DNA from: Fimousia sp036311565
GTDB taxonomy: Bacteria > Bacillota > Clostridia > Lachnospirales > Lachnospiraceae
DNA length: 61,621 nt
Assembly (NCBI GenBank): GCA_036311565.1
Contig: JAXJPR010000010.1
Location: forward strand, 1 to 61,621
Direction of reading: 5' to 3'
The notes beneath the pieces are model-generated. The model searched no databases. It was not told the origin of the DNA and worked only from the letters and a program-made list of their open reading frames with translations. Positions 52,993 to 61,294 of this stretch are shown one piece after another. A program made the translations under genes and the position numbers. The stretch's first letter is position 1. Every line of letters begins with the position of its first letter.

Positions 52993-53508
52993 ATGAGCAG
53001 ATATAAAAAGATAGGACTGGCAGTGATGATTATAGGATTGACTGCTGGATCCATTGTAACCAATATGACATATGAATCTAATTACTATTTTCTTGCAGAA
53101 TTAGGGTTAAGTTTGACTGCTATAAAGGAAGAGATTAACGTAAATGCCTTACACTATGCTGCATATATAGTTGGGAAGCGGATGTATCAGATGATATTAC
53201 TGGCTGTTTTTTTAAAATTATTTGTTTTAGAAGCAGTAATTATAATCTTGGGATTTTTAATCTCTTTTTCCTTCGGTATGTTTCTTACCTATCAGATGCT
53301 TCAAGAAGGATTAGGAAGTTTGGCTGCAGTTTTCCTAACAATATTTCCACAATGGATATGTTATGGAATTTCACTTTATTTTTGGGTGAAAGGCGAGGAA
53401 AAGAAAGGAAAAAAAGAAGCCTATCGATATTATGTTGGTTTTATTCTCTTTCTGTTGCTTGGATTAGTGTCAGAATCATTTGTAAATCCTCAATTGTTGA
53501 GTATGTAA
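52993..53508 (+). CDS. SpoIIM-like membrane protein (engulfment)
   Basis: A 171-residue membrane protein with five predicted spans (about 7-22, 66-87, 92-108, 117-135, 145-163). SpoIIM, with SpoIID and SpoIIP, drives engulfment of the forespore. Similarity is weak; support comes from the overall topology, the FGMFLTYQMLQEGLG and IFPQWICYGISLYF stretches that match the conserved Pro-Gln region, its place after nudF, and a possible sigma-E promoter. It is shorter than the Bacillus protein (about 214 residues). Start ATG 52993 has GGAGAG upstream. Confidence 0.55.
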   Translation: MSRYKKIGLAVMIIGLTAGSIVTNMTYESNYYFLAELGLSLTAIKEEINVNALHYAAYIVGKRMYQMILLAVFLKLFVLEAVIIILGFLISFSFGMFLTYQMLQEGLGSLAAVFLTIFPQWICYGISLYFWVKGEEKKGKKEAYRYYVGFILFLLLGLVSESFVNPQLLSM

Positions 53509-53513
53509 ATGAG

Positions 53514-53543
53514 TTGACGTAACACAGGTTGTAATAGTATAAT
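53514..53543 (+). promoter_or_regulatory. Promoter of glgB
   Basis: TTGACG (53514-53519), 18 bp, TATAAT (53538-53543). Confidence 0.7.
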
Positions 53544-53607
53544 ATGTACAAAGAAACAGTGGTTTTCTTATTAAAAATTATGGAAAAACAATAAGGTGGG
53601 TGGAATT

Positions 53608-55689
53608 ATGTCATATAAGATGGTGGAACTTGATGGTTTATTGAAGCACTTTGAGGGTGATATTAATGCCCGTATGCAACAATACGAAGCAAAGAAAAAA
53701 TCTTTGTTAACAAATGCAGATTCCTTACAGGATTTTGCTAATGGACATGCTTATTATGGAATACATAAAGCAGATGGCGGCTGGTATTATCGTGAATGGG
53801 CACCAGGGGCAGAAAAAATGTATTTCATGGGAGAGTTTAATGGGTGGAATCCAACTTCTCATCCTATGAAAAAGATGGATCATGGAAATTTTGAAATATT
53901 CCTGGAAGGGGAAGATGCATTATGGAATGGTTGTCTGGTAAAAGCAATTGTGATTCATAATGGTGAACAATTAGAAAGAATCCCAACGTATGCGACAAGA
54001 GTAGTTCAGGATAAAGAGACTACATTATGGTGTGCACAGGTTTGGGATGTTTATGCAGATTTTCCATGGCAGGATAGTGATTTTCATGGAGAAGAAACTC
54101 CGTTGATTTATGAATGTCATATTGGTATGGCGCAGAATAAATATGGGATTGGAACATACGAAGAATTTCGTGATAACACACTTCCTCGTATTAAAGAATT
54201 AGGATATAATACAATTCAGATCATGGCTATTATGGAGCATCCATACTATGGTTCTTTTGGATATCAGGTATCTAATTTCTTTGCTGCATCTTCTAAATAT
54301 GGAACCCCAGAGCAGTTGAAATCTTTGATAAATACTGCACATAAGATGGGAATTCGTGTATTATTGGATGTGGTTCATTCTCATGCAGTTAAGAATACCA
54401 ATGAAGGATTGAATATGTTTGATGGAACGGAATATCAGTTCTTCCATAGCGGAGATAAAGGAAATCACAGTGCATGGGATACAAAATTATTTAATTATGA
54501 TAAGAATGAAGTGATCCATTTCTTATTATCAAATTTAAAATTCTGGATGGATGTCTATCATTTTGATGGATTCCGCTTTGATGGTGTTACTTCTATGATT
54601 TATAAAGATCATGGATTAGGAAGTAGTTTTGACTGTTATGATAAATATTTTAGTTTGAATACAGAATTTGATGCATTGGTTTACCTGCAATTAGCAAATG
54701 AACTGATTCATGAAATTAATCCAGAAGCAGTGACAATTGCAGAAGATATGTCAGGCATGCCAGGTATGTGTCTTCCAATTGAAGATGGAGGTATTGGATT
54801 TGACTATCGTCTGGCGATGGGAACTCCTGATTTCTGGATTCGTACTTTAAAAGAATGTTCAGATGAACAGTGGGATGTATGGAAAATCTGGGGTGAATTG
54901 ACTGGAAAACGTCCAGCAGAAAAAGTAATTGGATATGTAGAATCCCATGACCAGGCACTGGTAGGAGATAAGACAATTATGTTCCGTCTTTGCGATGCAG
55001 ATATGTACTGGGGGATGGAAGTGAATTCACAGAATATGGTAGTTGACCGTGGTGTGGCACTTCATAAGATGATTCGTCTGGTTACCCATTCTTTATCTGG
55101 AGATGGATATCTGACTTTTATGGGAAATGAATTTGGACATCCGGAATGGATCGACTTCCCAAGAGAAGGAAATGACTGGAGTTATCATTACTGCAGACGT
55201 CAGTGGCATTTAGTGGATGATAAAAATCTTCGTTATCATTTCCTGAATGATTTCGAAAAGAAAATGATTGCATTATCAAAAGAAAATCATTTATTAAAAG
55301 CACAACCAAACAATTTATGGATGGATTCCAATGGCAATATGCTCATTTATGAAAGAGCAGGATTGTTGTTCATCTTTAACTTCCATCCAACTTGGTCTAA
55401 AGATGGATATTGGATTCCAACATTAGAAACTGGACGTTATCAGGTTGTATTAAATACAGATGCAAGAGAGTTTGGTGGTAACGGAATGATTTCTGAAGAC
55501 TATATTTATGAAGCAAAAGAAGTTGTTGAAGAATGGGAAGAAGAAGTTACACAAAAAGTGGAAGATCCTGATGCAGAAGGTACATTCATAGAGAAGAAAG
55601 TGATGAAGAAAGTAACTAATACAAAGAAAGGCTTCCAGTTCTATTCACCTGCAAGAACGGCAGCAGTTTTGAAAAAATTGGATGATTAG
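53608..55689 (+). CDS. glgB: 1,4-alpha-glucan branching enzyme (GH13)
   Basis: Makes alpha-1,6 branches in glycogen. ATG 53608 gives 693 residues. Seen: an N-terminal CBM48 domain (WYYREWAPGAEKMYFMGEFN), the catalytic barrel with DVVHSHAVKN, nucleophile Asp in FDGFRFDGVTSMIY, acid Glu in TIAEDMSGMPG and YVESHDQALVG, then a C-terminal beta domain. The layout resembles eukaryote-type branching enzymes, as in some Clostridia. A charged stretch near 635-660 (EEWEEEVTQKVEDPDAEG) interrupts the last beta domain. GGTGGG lies ahead of the ATG. It stands alone, without other glg genes. Confidence 0.94.
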   Translation: MSYKMVELDGLLKHFEGDINARMQQYEAKKKSLLTNADSLQDFANGHAYYGIHKADGGWYYREWAPGAEKMYFMGEFNGWNPTSHPMKKMDHGNFEIFLEGEDALWNGCLVKAIVIHNGEQLERIPTYATRVVQDKETTLWCAQVWDVYADFPWQDSDFHGEETPLIYECHIGMAQNKYGIGTYEEFRDNTLPRIKELGYNTIQIMAIMEHPYYGSFGYQVSNFFAASSKYGTPEQLKSLINTAHKMGIRVLLDVVHSHAVKNTNEGLNMFDGTEYQFFHSGDKGNHSAWDTKLFNYDKNEVIHFLLSNLKFWMDVYHFDGFRFDGVTSMIYKDHGLGSSFDCYDKYFSLNTEFDALVYLQLANELIHEINPEAVTIAEDMSGMPGMCLPIEDGGIGFDYRLAMGTPDFWIRTLKECSDEQWDVWKIWGELTGKRPAEKVIGYVESHDQALVGDKTIMFRLCDADMYWGMEVNSQNMVVDRGVALHKMIRLVTHSLSGDGYLTFMGNEFGHPEWIDFPREGNDWSYHYCRRQWHLVDDKNLRYHFLNDFEKKMIALSKENHLLKAQPNNLWMDSNGNMLIYERAGLLFIFNFHPTWSKDGYWIPTLETGRYQVVLNTDAREFGGNGMISEDYIYEAKEVVEEWEEEVTQKVEDPDAEGTFIEKKVMKKVTNTKKGFQFYSPARTAAVLKKLDD

Positions 55690-55708
55690 GAGATTTCATA
55701 AGCATTAC

Positions 55709-55737
55709 TTTACAAATATATAACAGTATGATATGAT
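55709..55737 (+). promoter_or_regulatory. Promoter of the FMN-riboswitch leader
   Basis: TTTACA (55709-55714), 17 bp, TATGAT (55732-55737). The transcript would begin about 12 bases before the riboswitch. Confidence 0.65.
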
Positions 55738-55755
55738 TATCAAAAATTAAATGAA

Positions 55756-55862
55756 TATCTTCGGGGCAGGGTGCAATTCCCTACCGGCGGTATAGCCCGC
55801 GAGCAATATGCATGATTCGGTGAGATTCCGAAGCCGACAGTATAGTCTGGATGGAAGAAGAG
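55756..55862 (+). promoter_or_regulatory. FMN riboswitch (RFN element)
   Basis: The conserved core is present: TCGGGGCAGGGTG (55761-55773), AATTCCCTACCGGCGGTATA, GCCCGCGAGC, GATTCGGTGAGATTCCGAAG and CCGACAGTATAGTCTGGATG. Flavin mononucleotide binding is expected to switch off the riboflavin transporter gene ribU. The closing stem pairs TCTTC (55758-) with GAAGA (near 55855). Confidence 0.96.
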
Positions 55863-55873
55863 AGTAGAAGTTC

Positions 55874-55938
55874 GTGTAAATTTATTTACACAGGATGCAG
55901 TGATTATGCCCTGAATATGTATGTATTCAGGGCTGTTT
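55874..55938 (+). terminator. Expression platform and terminator of the FMN riboswitch
   Basis: A hairpin GTGTAAA/TTTACAC (55874-55891) is followed by a perfect 10 bp terminator stem, GCCCTGAATA (55908-55917) with TATTCAGGGC (55924-55933), then TGTTTT. ligand-bound aptamer should permit this terminator. Between it and ribU, 56001-56025 can form a weak ATTTCTT/AAGAAAT stem. Confidence 0.85.
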
Positions 55939-56045
55939 TAATGAAAGAGAATTTGAAAAATCTCTGTGACTATTAAAGGAGTATGCAGTTTCTACCTTTT
56001 ATTTCTTAAGAATTTTCGAAGAAATTGTAAAAGGAGATTAGAAGG

Positions 56046-56651
56046 ATGACAAAAAGAAAAGACAAAAAACTTAACGTTCGAACAATTACGATGACAGGAT
56101 TATTTGGTGCATTATCTGCTGTGCTTATGATGTTTAGTTTTAATGTACCATTAATGCCAAGCTTTATTAAGATGGATTTTTCAGAACTTCCGGCACTGAT
56201 TGCAGCATTTGCCATGGGTCCATTGTCTGGAGTGATGGTATGTCTTGTAAAGAATCTGATTAATTTAATGTTTTCTACAACGGGAGGCATTGGTGAACTT
56301 TCCAATTTTATCTTAGGATGCGCGTTCGTAGTACCTGCTGGTTTTATTTATAAAAGAAATAAAAGTAAAAAGTCAGCATTTTTAGGAGCGTTGCTTGGAG
56401 CACTTATCATGGCAGTAATTAGTGTATTTTCCAATTATTTTATTACATATCCAGTATATAGTATGTTCATGCCTATGAAAGCAATTATTGGAATGTATAA
56501 AGCCATTTATCCAGGTATTCATAGTCTTTTGCAGGCGTTGATTATTTTTAATATGCCATTTACATTCCTGAAAGGTATGTGTAGTGTGGTTATTACCTTT
56601 TTAATTTATAAGCATATTTCTCCAATTATCAAAGGAACACATAAATATTAG
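56046..56651 (+). CDS. ribU: Riboflavin ECF transporter, S component
   Basis: RibU is the membrane subunit that binds riboflavin and works with a shared energy-coupling module encoded elsewhere. The 201-residue protein has about six spans; the N-terminal TGLFGALSAVLMMF, then NVPLMPSFIKMDFSELPAL and LVKNLINLMFSTTGGIGELSNF match RibU. AAAGGAGATTAG lies ahead of the ATG. Control by the FMN riboswitch confirms the substrate. No rib biosynthesis genes are in the window, so riboflavin uptake may matter to this organism. Confidence 0.96.
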   Translation: MTKRKDKKLNVRTITMTGLFGALSAVLMMFSFNVPLMPSFIKMDFSELPALIAAFAMGPLSGVMVCLVKNLINLMFSTTGGIGELSNFILGCAFVVPAGFIYKRNKSKKSAFLGALLGALIMAVISVFSNYFITYPVYSMFMPMKAIIGMYKAIYPGIHSLLQALIIFNMPFTFLKGMCSVVITFLIYKHISPIIKGTHKY

Positions 56652-56655
56652 AACG

Positions 56656-56692
56656 AAAGTCTCTTTTCTATTTTAGAAAGGAGACTTTTCTT
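56656..56692 (+). terminator. Terminator of ribU
   Basis: Arms 56656-56670 and 56674-56688 form a 15 bp stem with one wobble and a TTT loop; the tail TTTTCTT is short. Confidence 0.8.
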
Positions 56693-56744
56693 ATGTCTCA
56701 GATTGTGATAAGATTGCTTTAGGTAGCTTTATAAGGAGGGTAAC

Positions 56745-57638
56745 ATGGCAGTTAAAATTATTACTGACGGTGCATGTGATCTGGAAACAGAGTTTTTAAA
56801 ACGATGTAAAGTTGCATGTATACCGTTTTATATTTCATTTGATGGGGAAACATATAAAAAAGAAAAAGTAGAAATGGGGGTTCGAAAATTCTATCAACAG
56901 ATGATCGATGAGCCGGAAGTATTTCCGAAGACATCTTTGCCAGCCGTAAACGACTATATTGATGTGTTAGAACCATTATTAAATAATGGAGATGAAGTCA
57001 TTTGTATTTGTTTTACTTCTCATTTGAGCGGAGCTTATAATGCAGCATTGAATGCAAAGATGATTTTAGAGGAAGAATATCCGGATGCAAAGTTAAGCGT
57101 GATTAATTCTATGTGTGCGACAGTAACACAGGCAAGTTTTGTGATAGAAGCTATTAAGATGCGTGATGCGGGTCTTGCATATGAAGAAATCGTTGCTCAT
57201 TTAGAAAGAATAAAGACAGACGCTAAGATTTTCTTTACGATTGAAAACTTAGATTATCTCATTCATGGTGGAAGAATTGGAAAGATGGCTGGACGTGCAG
57301 GAACTGCTTTAAAACTGAAACCACTGATTATTTTAGATAAAGGCGAAGTTACCAGCGGAGGTATTGCAAGAAGTCGTAAAAAATCCATGACAAAAGTCAT
57401 TGATATGATGGCAGATTATTTTACAAAAGAAGGGAAAAATATCAATGATTTTGTTTTGAACGTTGGTTTTGGTTATGACGAAGAAGAAGGGAAAATATTC
57501 TTAGAAAAAGTAAAGGAAAAAGCACAAGAGCTGGGATATCAAGAAGAAATCCCATTGATGCAAATTGGTGCAACAATTGCTGTTCATACAGGACCTGGTG
57601 CTCTTGGCATTGGAGTTGTACCAAAATATAACGCATAA
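56745..57638 (+). CDS. DegV-family fatty-acid-binding protein
   Basis: A 297-residue EDD-fold protein that in characterised members (FakB) holds a fatty acid while the kinase FakA phosphorylates it. Seen: IITDGACDLETEF at the N terminus, FPKTSLPAVNDYIDVLE with the conserved Thr-Ser, CFTSHLSGAYNAA in the middle, and GPGALGIGVV near the end. fakA is not nearby. AAGGAGGGTAAC lies ahead of the ATG. It is followed by a carbonic anhydrase gene ten bases on. Confidence 0.93.
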   Translation: MAVKIITDGACDLETEFLKRCKVACIPFYISFDGETYKKEKVEMGVRKFYQQMIDEPEVFPKTSLPAVNDYIDVLEPLLNNGDEVICICFTSHLSGAYNAALNAKMILEEEYPDAKLSVINSMCATVTQASFVIEAIKMRDAGLAYEEIVAHLERIKTDAKIFFTIENLDYLIHGGRIGKMAGRAGTALKLKPLIILDKGEVTSGGIARSRKKSMTKVIDMMADYFTKEGKNINDFVLNVGFGYDEEEGKIFLEKVKEKAQELGYQEEIPLMQIGATIAVHTGPGALGIGVVPKYNA

Positions 57639-57648
57639 GGAGTAAATG

Positions 57649-58191
57649 ATGATTCAGGAAATTTTAGAATATAACCAGAAATTTGTAGAAGAGAAAGCTT
57701 ATGAAAAGTATAAGACCAGTAAGTATCCAGACAAGAAGATGGCAATTTTGTCATGTATGGATACCAGATTGACCGAATTACTTCCAGCAGCCTTGGGAAT
57801 TAAAAATGGTGACGTAAAGATTATTAAAAATGCGGGTGGAGTCATTTCTCATCCATTTGGAAGTGTGGTACGAAGTTTATTGGTCGCTATATTTGAATTG
57901 GGCGTGGAAGAAATTATGGTAATTGGTCATACAGATTGTGGAGTTCAGCACATCAATGCAGATATGATGATTGGTCATATGAAAGCCAGAGGAGTCACAG
58001 ATGAGCAAATTGATATGATGCACTATTGTGGTGTGGATTTTGAAACATGGCTGAGCGGATTTGATGATGTGGAATCATCTGTTCACGAAACAGTGGAAAT
58101 GTTAGAGAATCATCCATTGATTCCAGATGATATTAAAGTGTATGGATGCATTATGGATTCTGTTACAGGAAAACTTACGCATATTAAATAA
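57649..58191 (+). CDS. Beta-class carbonic anhydrase
   Basis: A zinc enzyme for CO2/bicarbonate exchange, which would feed bicarbonate to pyruvate carboxylase. ATG 57649 (AAGGAG six bases upstream; ATG 57646 is three bases away) gives 180 residues. The metal and active-site residues are Cys36-Asp38-Arg40 (SCMDTR) and His94/Cys97 (GHTDCG). It belongs to the short type-D-like class common in Clostridia. It is probably co-transcribed with the degV gene. Confidence 0.93.
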   Translation: MIQEILEYNQKFVEEKAYEKYKTSKYPDKKMAILSCMDTRLTELLPAALGIKNGDVKIIKNAGGVISHPFGSVVRSLLVAIFELGVEEIMVIGHTDCGVQHINADMMIGHMKARGVTDEQIDMMHYCGVDFETWLSGFDDVESSVHETVEMLENHPLIPDDIKVYGCIMDSVTGKLTHIK

Positions 58192-58209
58192 TGAATGGAA
58201 TAAATGAAA

Positions 58210-58264
58210 AATGAGCCGGATACGTAAAAACTGGGATTAGCTTCAGACGTATTCAGGCTCATTC
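58210..58264. terminator. Terminator between convergent genes
   Basis: Arms 58210-58225 and 58247-58263 form a 16 bp stem with one bulged A. On the minus strand TTTTTCATTT follows, making a good terminator for the thioesterase gene; on the plus strand the T-run is poor. Confidence 0.7.
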
Positions 58265-58277
58265 TTATGTGAAGAAG

Positions 58278-58670
58278 TTATTTTTGAAAACGGCTCTTTA
58301 CTTTTTCTAAGAATTTTTCTCCATCAACGATAAATCTTTCGTGAGTGCAGTATCCAGCACGACCATTAGCGTCTGTAATTTCTACGTGGAAAGATAATCT
58401 TTTGCGGTCAATTTCGACAAGACAACATTCGCATGTAACAGTTTCATCCAGAGGAGTAGCACTAAGGTGCTGAATATTAAGTGCGGTTCCAACAGTTGTC
58501 ATACCTTCATCTAATTTTCCATCTAATAAAGCAACTGCAGCCTTTTCCACTAATAATCCCATAGCAGGAGTTGCATAAACAGGAAGGCTTCCGCTTCCCC
58601 ATGTGTCTGCCGTATGCTGTTGGTCTACTTTTTCTGTAAGTTTTATTGTGTCGCCGACTATTAATTTCAT
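58278..58670 (-). CDS. Hotdog-fold thioesterase, FlK-like
   Basis: A 130-residue protein of the thioesterase superfamily, like fluoroacetyl-CoA thioesterase FlK. I start at ATG 58670 (MKLIVGDTIKLTEKV); an in-frame start at 58781 adds 37 residues of A+T-rich leader. Seen: SGSLPVYATPAMGLLVEKAA, where FlK-type enzymes have the Thr-Glu catalytic pair (TPAM and LVEKAA), and LSATPLDETVTCECCLVEID with the beta-strand core. The usual substrate in gut Firmicutes is unknown; fluoroacetate is not implied. The ribosome site (AAGTGAG) is weak. Confidence 0.85.
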   Translation of the reverse strand: MKLIVGDTIKLTEKVDQQHTADTWGSGSLPVYATPAMGLLVEKAAVALLDGKLDEGMTTVGTALNIQHLSATPLDETVTCECCLVEIDRKRLSFHVEITDANGRAGYCTHERFIVDGEKFLEKVKSRFQK

Positions 58671-58851
58671 GATGCATCGCTCACTTTCTATTTGTAATAT
58701 ATTGACTAAATTATAGCAAAGTAAGAGCCTTTTTTCTATAAAAAAATATATTTTATAAGAATTTATGTTATAATAAAGCAAAATAAACGAAAATGATAAT
58801 GAGAAACAGATTTTATTTAAAAATATAAGGATAAGAAACAGGAGATAAATG

Positions 58852-59475
58852 ATGAAAATATTTATGCTGCGGCATGGACAGACAGAATGGAATGTTCTTC
58901 GAAAAGTCCAGGGAAGTGCCGATGTACCATTAAATGAAAATGGAAGAAAAGTCGCTGCTGAAACCGCTGAAGTGCTCGGGCAGATTCCGTTTGATTATAT
59001 TTTTACCAGTCCTTTAAAAAGGGCCAGAGAGACGGCAGAATATGTAGCTGACATTCTTCATAAAGAATTAATATTGGATCATCGTCTGGAAGAAATTGAT
59101 TTTGGTGTTTATGAAGGTATTGCAGAAGAAGAATTACAAGAGAGAGGAATTGAATTTCATAAAATGTTCTTTGAACACCCTGATCAATTTGAACCGGGAG
59201 AAGGCGGAGAACGAATTATTGATACGGTCAACCGGGCAGGGGAATTTTTAAGAGAAGTCATTGAGCCGTTAGAAGGAAAGGCAGAGAATATTTTATTGGT
59301 TTCTCATGGAGAATTATTGCACGCCATGTTGGTATATATGTTTGACCGTCCATTGAGTCAGTTATGGGGAAATGGAAAAACAAGAAATTGTGAGACGCAC
59401 ATGATTTCTTATACACAGGGGAAATATAGATTGATAGAAGAAGCAAAGATTTTTAGAAAAGGAGAAGTGCTTTGA
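58852..59475 (+). CDS. Histidine phosphatase family protein
   Basis: A 207-residue member of the phosphoglycerate-mutase-like phosphatases. The catalytic MLRHGQTEWN holds the phospho-His (His8), with Arg and Glu partners in TSPLKRARETAEYV and EIDFGVYEG; the second His is in LLVSHGELLHAML. The substrate is unknown; this group includes phosphatases for small sugars and alpha-ribazole phosphate. ATG 58852 (AGGAG seven bases upstream) is preferred to ATG 58849. The next gene starts within its stop codon. Confidence 0.92.
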   Translation: MKIFMLRHGQTEWNVLRKVQGSADVPLNENGRKVAAETAEVLGQIPFDYIFTSPLKRARETAEYVADILHKELILDHRLEEIDFGVYEGIAEEELQERGIEFHKMFFEHPDQFEPGEGGERIIDTVNRAGEFLREVIEPLEGKAENILLVSHGELLHAMLVYMFDRPLSQLWGNGKTRNCETHMISYTQGKYRLIEEAKIFRKGEVL

Positions 59476-59909
59476 ATAAACAACAGTTTTTAAATGAATT
59501 GAGACAGTGCCTGGAAGGAGAAGTCTCCGGGCGGGTAATCAATGAAAACATTGCCTATTATAACCAGTATTTTGACGAGCAGATGGCAGCGGGAAAAAGC
59601 GAGATGGAAGTTGCCCAGGAACTTGGAAATCCAATCTTGACCGCCAGAACGATCATAGAAGCTGCAGAAACTGGAAATGACGATTTTTATGAAGAGACGG
59701 TCTATACAGAAGATGGAGAGGAAGCACCACATTCCAATACACAGTTTAAGAGTGTTGAAATCAAATGGTACCATAAACTAATTTTTGCATTAGTAATCAT
59801 TGCCGTGATTTCTCTGATAGTTACTGTTACGGGTGCAATTCTATCATTTTTAGCACCGGTTCTTGGGGTAGTACTTTTGATTTATCTGGTAAAGAAAATT
59901 TTCTCTTAA
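59472..59909 (+). CDS. HAAS/DUF1700 domain membrane protein
   Basis: A 145-residue protein with an N-terminal helical HAAS domain (about 1-60; QFLNELRQCLEG, ELGNPILTARTIIEAAE) and two C-terminal membrane spans (about 101-142). It starts at TTG 59472, overlapping the TGA of the phosphatase gene (4 bp), with AAAGGAGAAG upstream. Such proteins are usually paired with a PadR regulator; none is here. Function is unknown; coupling to the phosphatase and amidohydrolase genes suggests one transcript. Confidence 0.88.
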   Translation: MNKQQFLNELRQCLEGEVSGRVINENIAYYNQYFDEQMAAGKSEMEVAQELGNPILTARTIIEAAETGNDDFYEETVYTEDGEEAPHSNTQFKSVEIKWYHKLIFALVIIAVISLIVTVTGAILSFLAPVLGVVLLIYLVKKIFS

Positions 59910-59919
59910 GGTGATAGAT

Positions 59920-61086
59920 ATGTTTGATATAAAAACAGAAGTAGAACAGTTAAGAAATTATATGATTGAAATAAGACAGAGATTTCATCAGTATCCAGAA
60001 TTGGCCCAGCAAGAATATAGAACAACAGCGATGATTATTGAAGAACTGCTAAAACTGCAGATTCCATATAAGAAATTGAATCCTACTGGAGTTGTTGGTT
60101 ATCTTGGAAAAGAGGGTGGGAAAGCGGTTGCTTTAAGAGCAGATATCGATGGATTATCTGTTGTAGAAGAAACTGGACATTCCTATGCTTCAAAGATACC
60201 AGGACAGATGCATGCCTGCGGCCATGATGGACATATCACAGGGCTTTTAGGCGCAGCAGCAATTTTAAAAAAATATGAAGCCCATTTAAACGGTCGTGTA
60301 AAATTAATTTTTCAACCAGCAGAAGAAAATAGTGCAGGGGCTAATTTTATTATGGACCAGGGGATTCTGGATGATGTGGAAGAAATCTTTGGTGTGCATA
60401 TTTTTAGCGATTTAGAGGCAGGGACCGTTTCTATTGAACCAGGACCAAGAATGGCGGCAACGGATCATTTTACGATCACATTAACAGGAAAAGCTGGACA
60501 TGCAGCAAAGCCACATCAATGCATTGATACAACGGTAGCGGCAGCAGCTTTAGTTCTGAATTTGCAGACAATTATCAGTCGTCGAATGAATCCCATTGAA
60601 GATGCTGTTTTAACAATTGGAAGATTAGAATCGGGAACAGCCTATAATATAATTTCAGGAAAGGCGGTTCTGGAGGGGACGGTAAGAACTTTTTCAGTAG
60701 AAACCGAACAGATGATTAAGGAATCCATAATCCAAGTTGCGAAAGATACTGCAAGATTATATGGAGCAGAAGCAAAGGTAGATTATCCAGAATCAACGCA
60801 TCCTCCATTGATCAATGACGAAGAAATTGCAAATCGGGTATATCAGGGAGCGAAGAAAGTATTTTCGCCAGAAGACCTGAGACCGGTACCGAAAATCATG
60901 CTGGGTGAGGATTTTGCAAACTATTTAAAACAGACCAAAGGAGCCTTCGCATTTGTGGGTGGAGGTAATGCCCAGAAAGGAATCATGTATCCAAATCATC
61001 ATAATAAATTTGATTTTGATGAAGAAGCTTTACTAAATGCATCAAAAATATATATTATTTATATAATTAATACAATTTGGTGTTGA
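59920..61086 (+). CDS. M20 family amidohydrolase (hippurate hydrolase-like)
   Basis: A 388-residue metal-dependent amidohydrolase that cleaves N-acyl amino acids or related amides. ATG 59920 (AAGGTGAT upstream). Seen: RFHQYPELAQQEYRTT, metal ligands in MHACGHDGHI, QPAEENSAGANFIMD, a dimerization insert (TLTGKAGHAAKPHQ) and GEDFANYL near the end. The last residues (ASKIYIIYIINTIWC) are unusually isoleucine-rich compared with the family, and the stop codon lies inside the promoter of the tRNA gene. Confidence 0.9.
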   Translation: MFDIKTEVEQLRNYMIEIRQRFHQYPELAQQEYRTTAMIIEELLKLQIPYKKLNPTGVVGYLGKEGGKAVALRADIDGLSVVEETGHSYASKIPGQMHACGHDGHITGLLGAAAILKKYEAHLNGRVKLIFQPAEENSAGANFIMDQGILDDVEEIFGVHIFSDLEAGTVSIEPGPRMAATDHFTITLTGKAGHAAKPHQCIDTTVAAAALVLNLQTIISRRMNPIEDAVLTIGRLESGTAYNIISGKAVLEGTVRTFSVETEQMIKESIIQVAKDTARLYGAEAKVDYPESTHPPLINDEEIANRVYQGAKKVFSPEDLRPVPKIMLGEDFANYLKQTKGAFAFVGGGNAQKGIMYPNHHNKFDFDEEALLNASKIYIIYIINTIWC

Positions 61087-61111
61087 CAAAAAAATGAGAC
61101 TGTGCTATTAT
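61083..61111 (+). promoter_or_regulatory. Promoter of the tRNA-Gly gene
   Basis: TTGACA (61083-61088), 17 bp, TATTAT (61106-61111). The -35 covers the stop codon of the amidohydrolase gene. Confidence 0.8.
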
Positions 61112-61154
61112 AAACAAGTGCTAAGGGAAAGCAAAGAAGTAAATAACACAGTAT

Positions 61155-61227
61155 GCGCGAGTGGCTCAGTTGGTGGAGCACGACCTTGCCAAGGTCGGGG
61201 TCGCGGGTTCGAGTCCCGTCTCGCGCT
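61155..61227 (+). tRNA. tRNA-Gly (anticodon GCC)
   Basis: A 73-base cloverleaf: acceptor GCGCGAG (61155-61161) with CTCGCGC (61220-61226) and discriminator T; D arm GCTCAGTTGGTGGAGC; anticodon stem-loop with loop TTGCCAA; T arm GCGGGTTCGAGTCCCGT. It reads GGC and GGT glycine codons. CCA is not encoded (TTTC follows), so it must be added. Confidence 0.97.
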
Positions 61228-61236
61228 TTCTTATAT

Positions 61237-61269
61237 AAAAGGGTATCCAGGAGGATGCCCTTTTATTTT
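61237..61269 (+). terminator. Terminator of the tRNA gene
   Basis: AAAAGGGTATCC (61237-61248), loop AGGA, GGATGCCCTTTT (61253-61264), with one wobble, then ATTTT. Confidence 0.85.
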
Positions 61270-61294
61270 ACAAATAAAGAACAGGAGGACAGAC

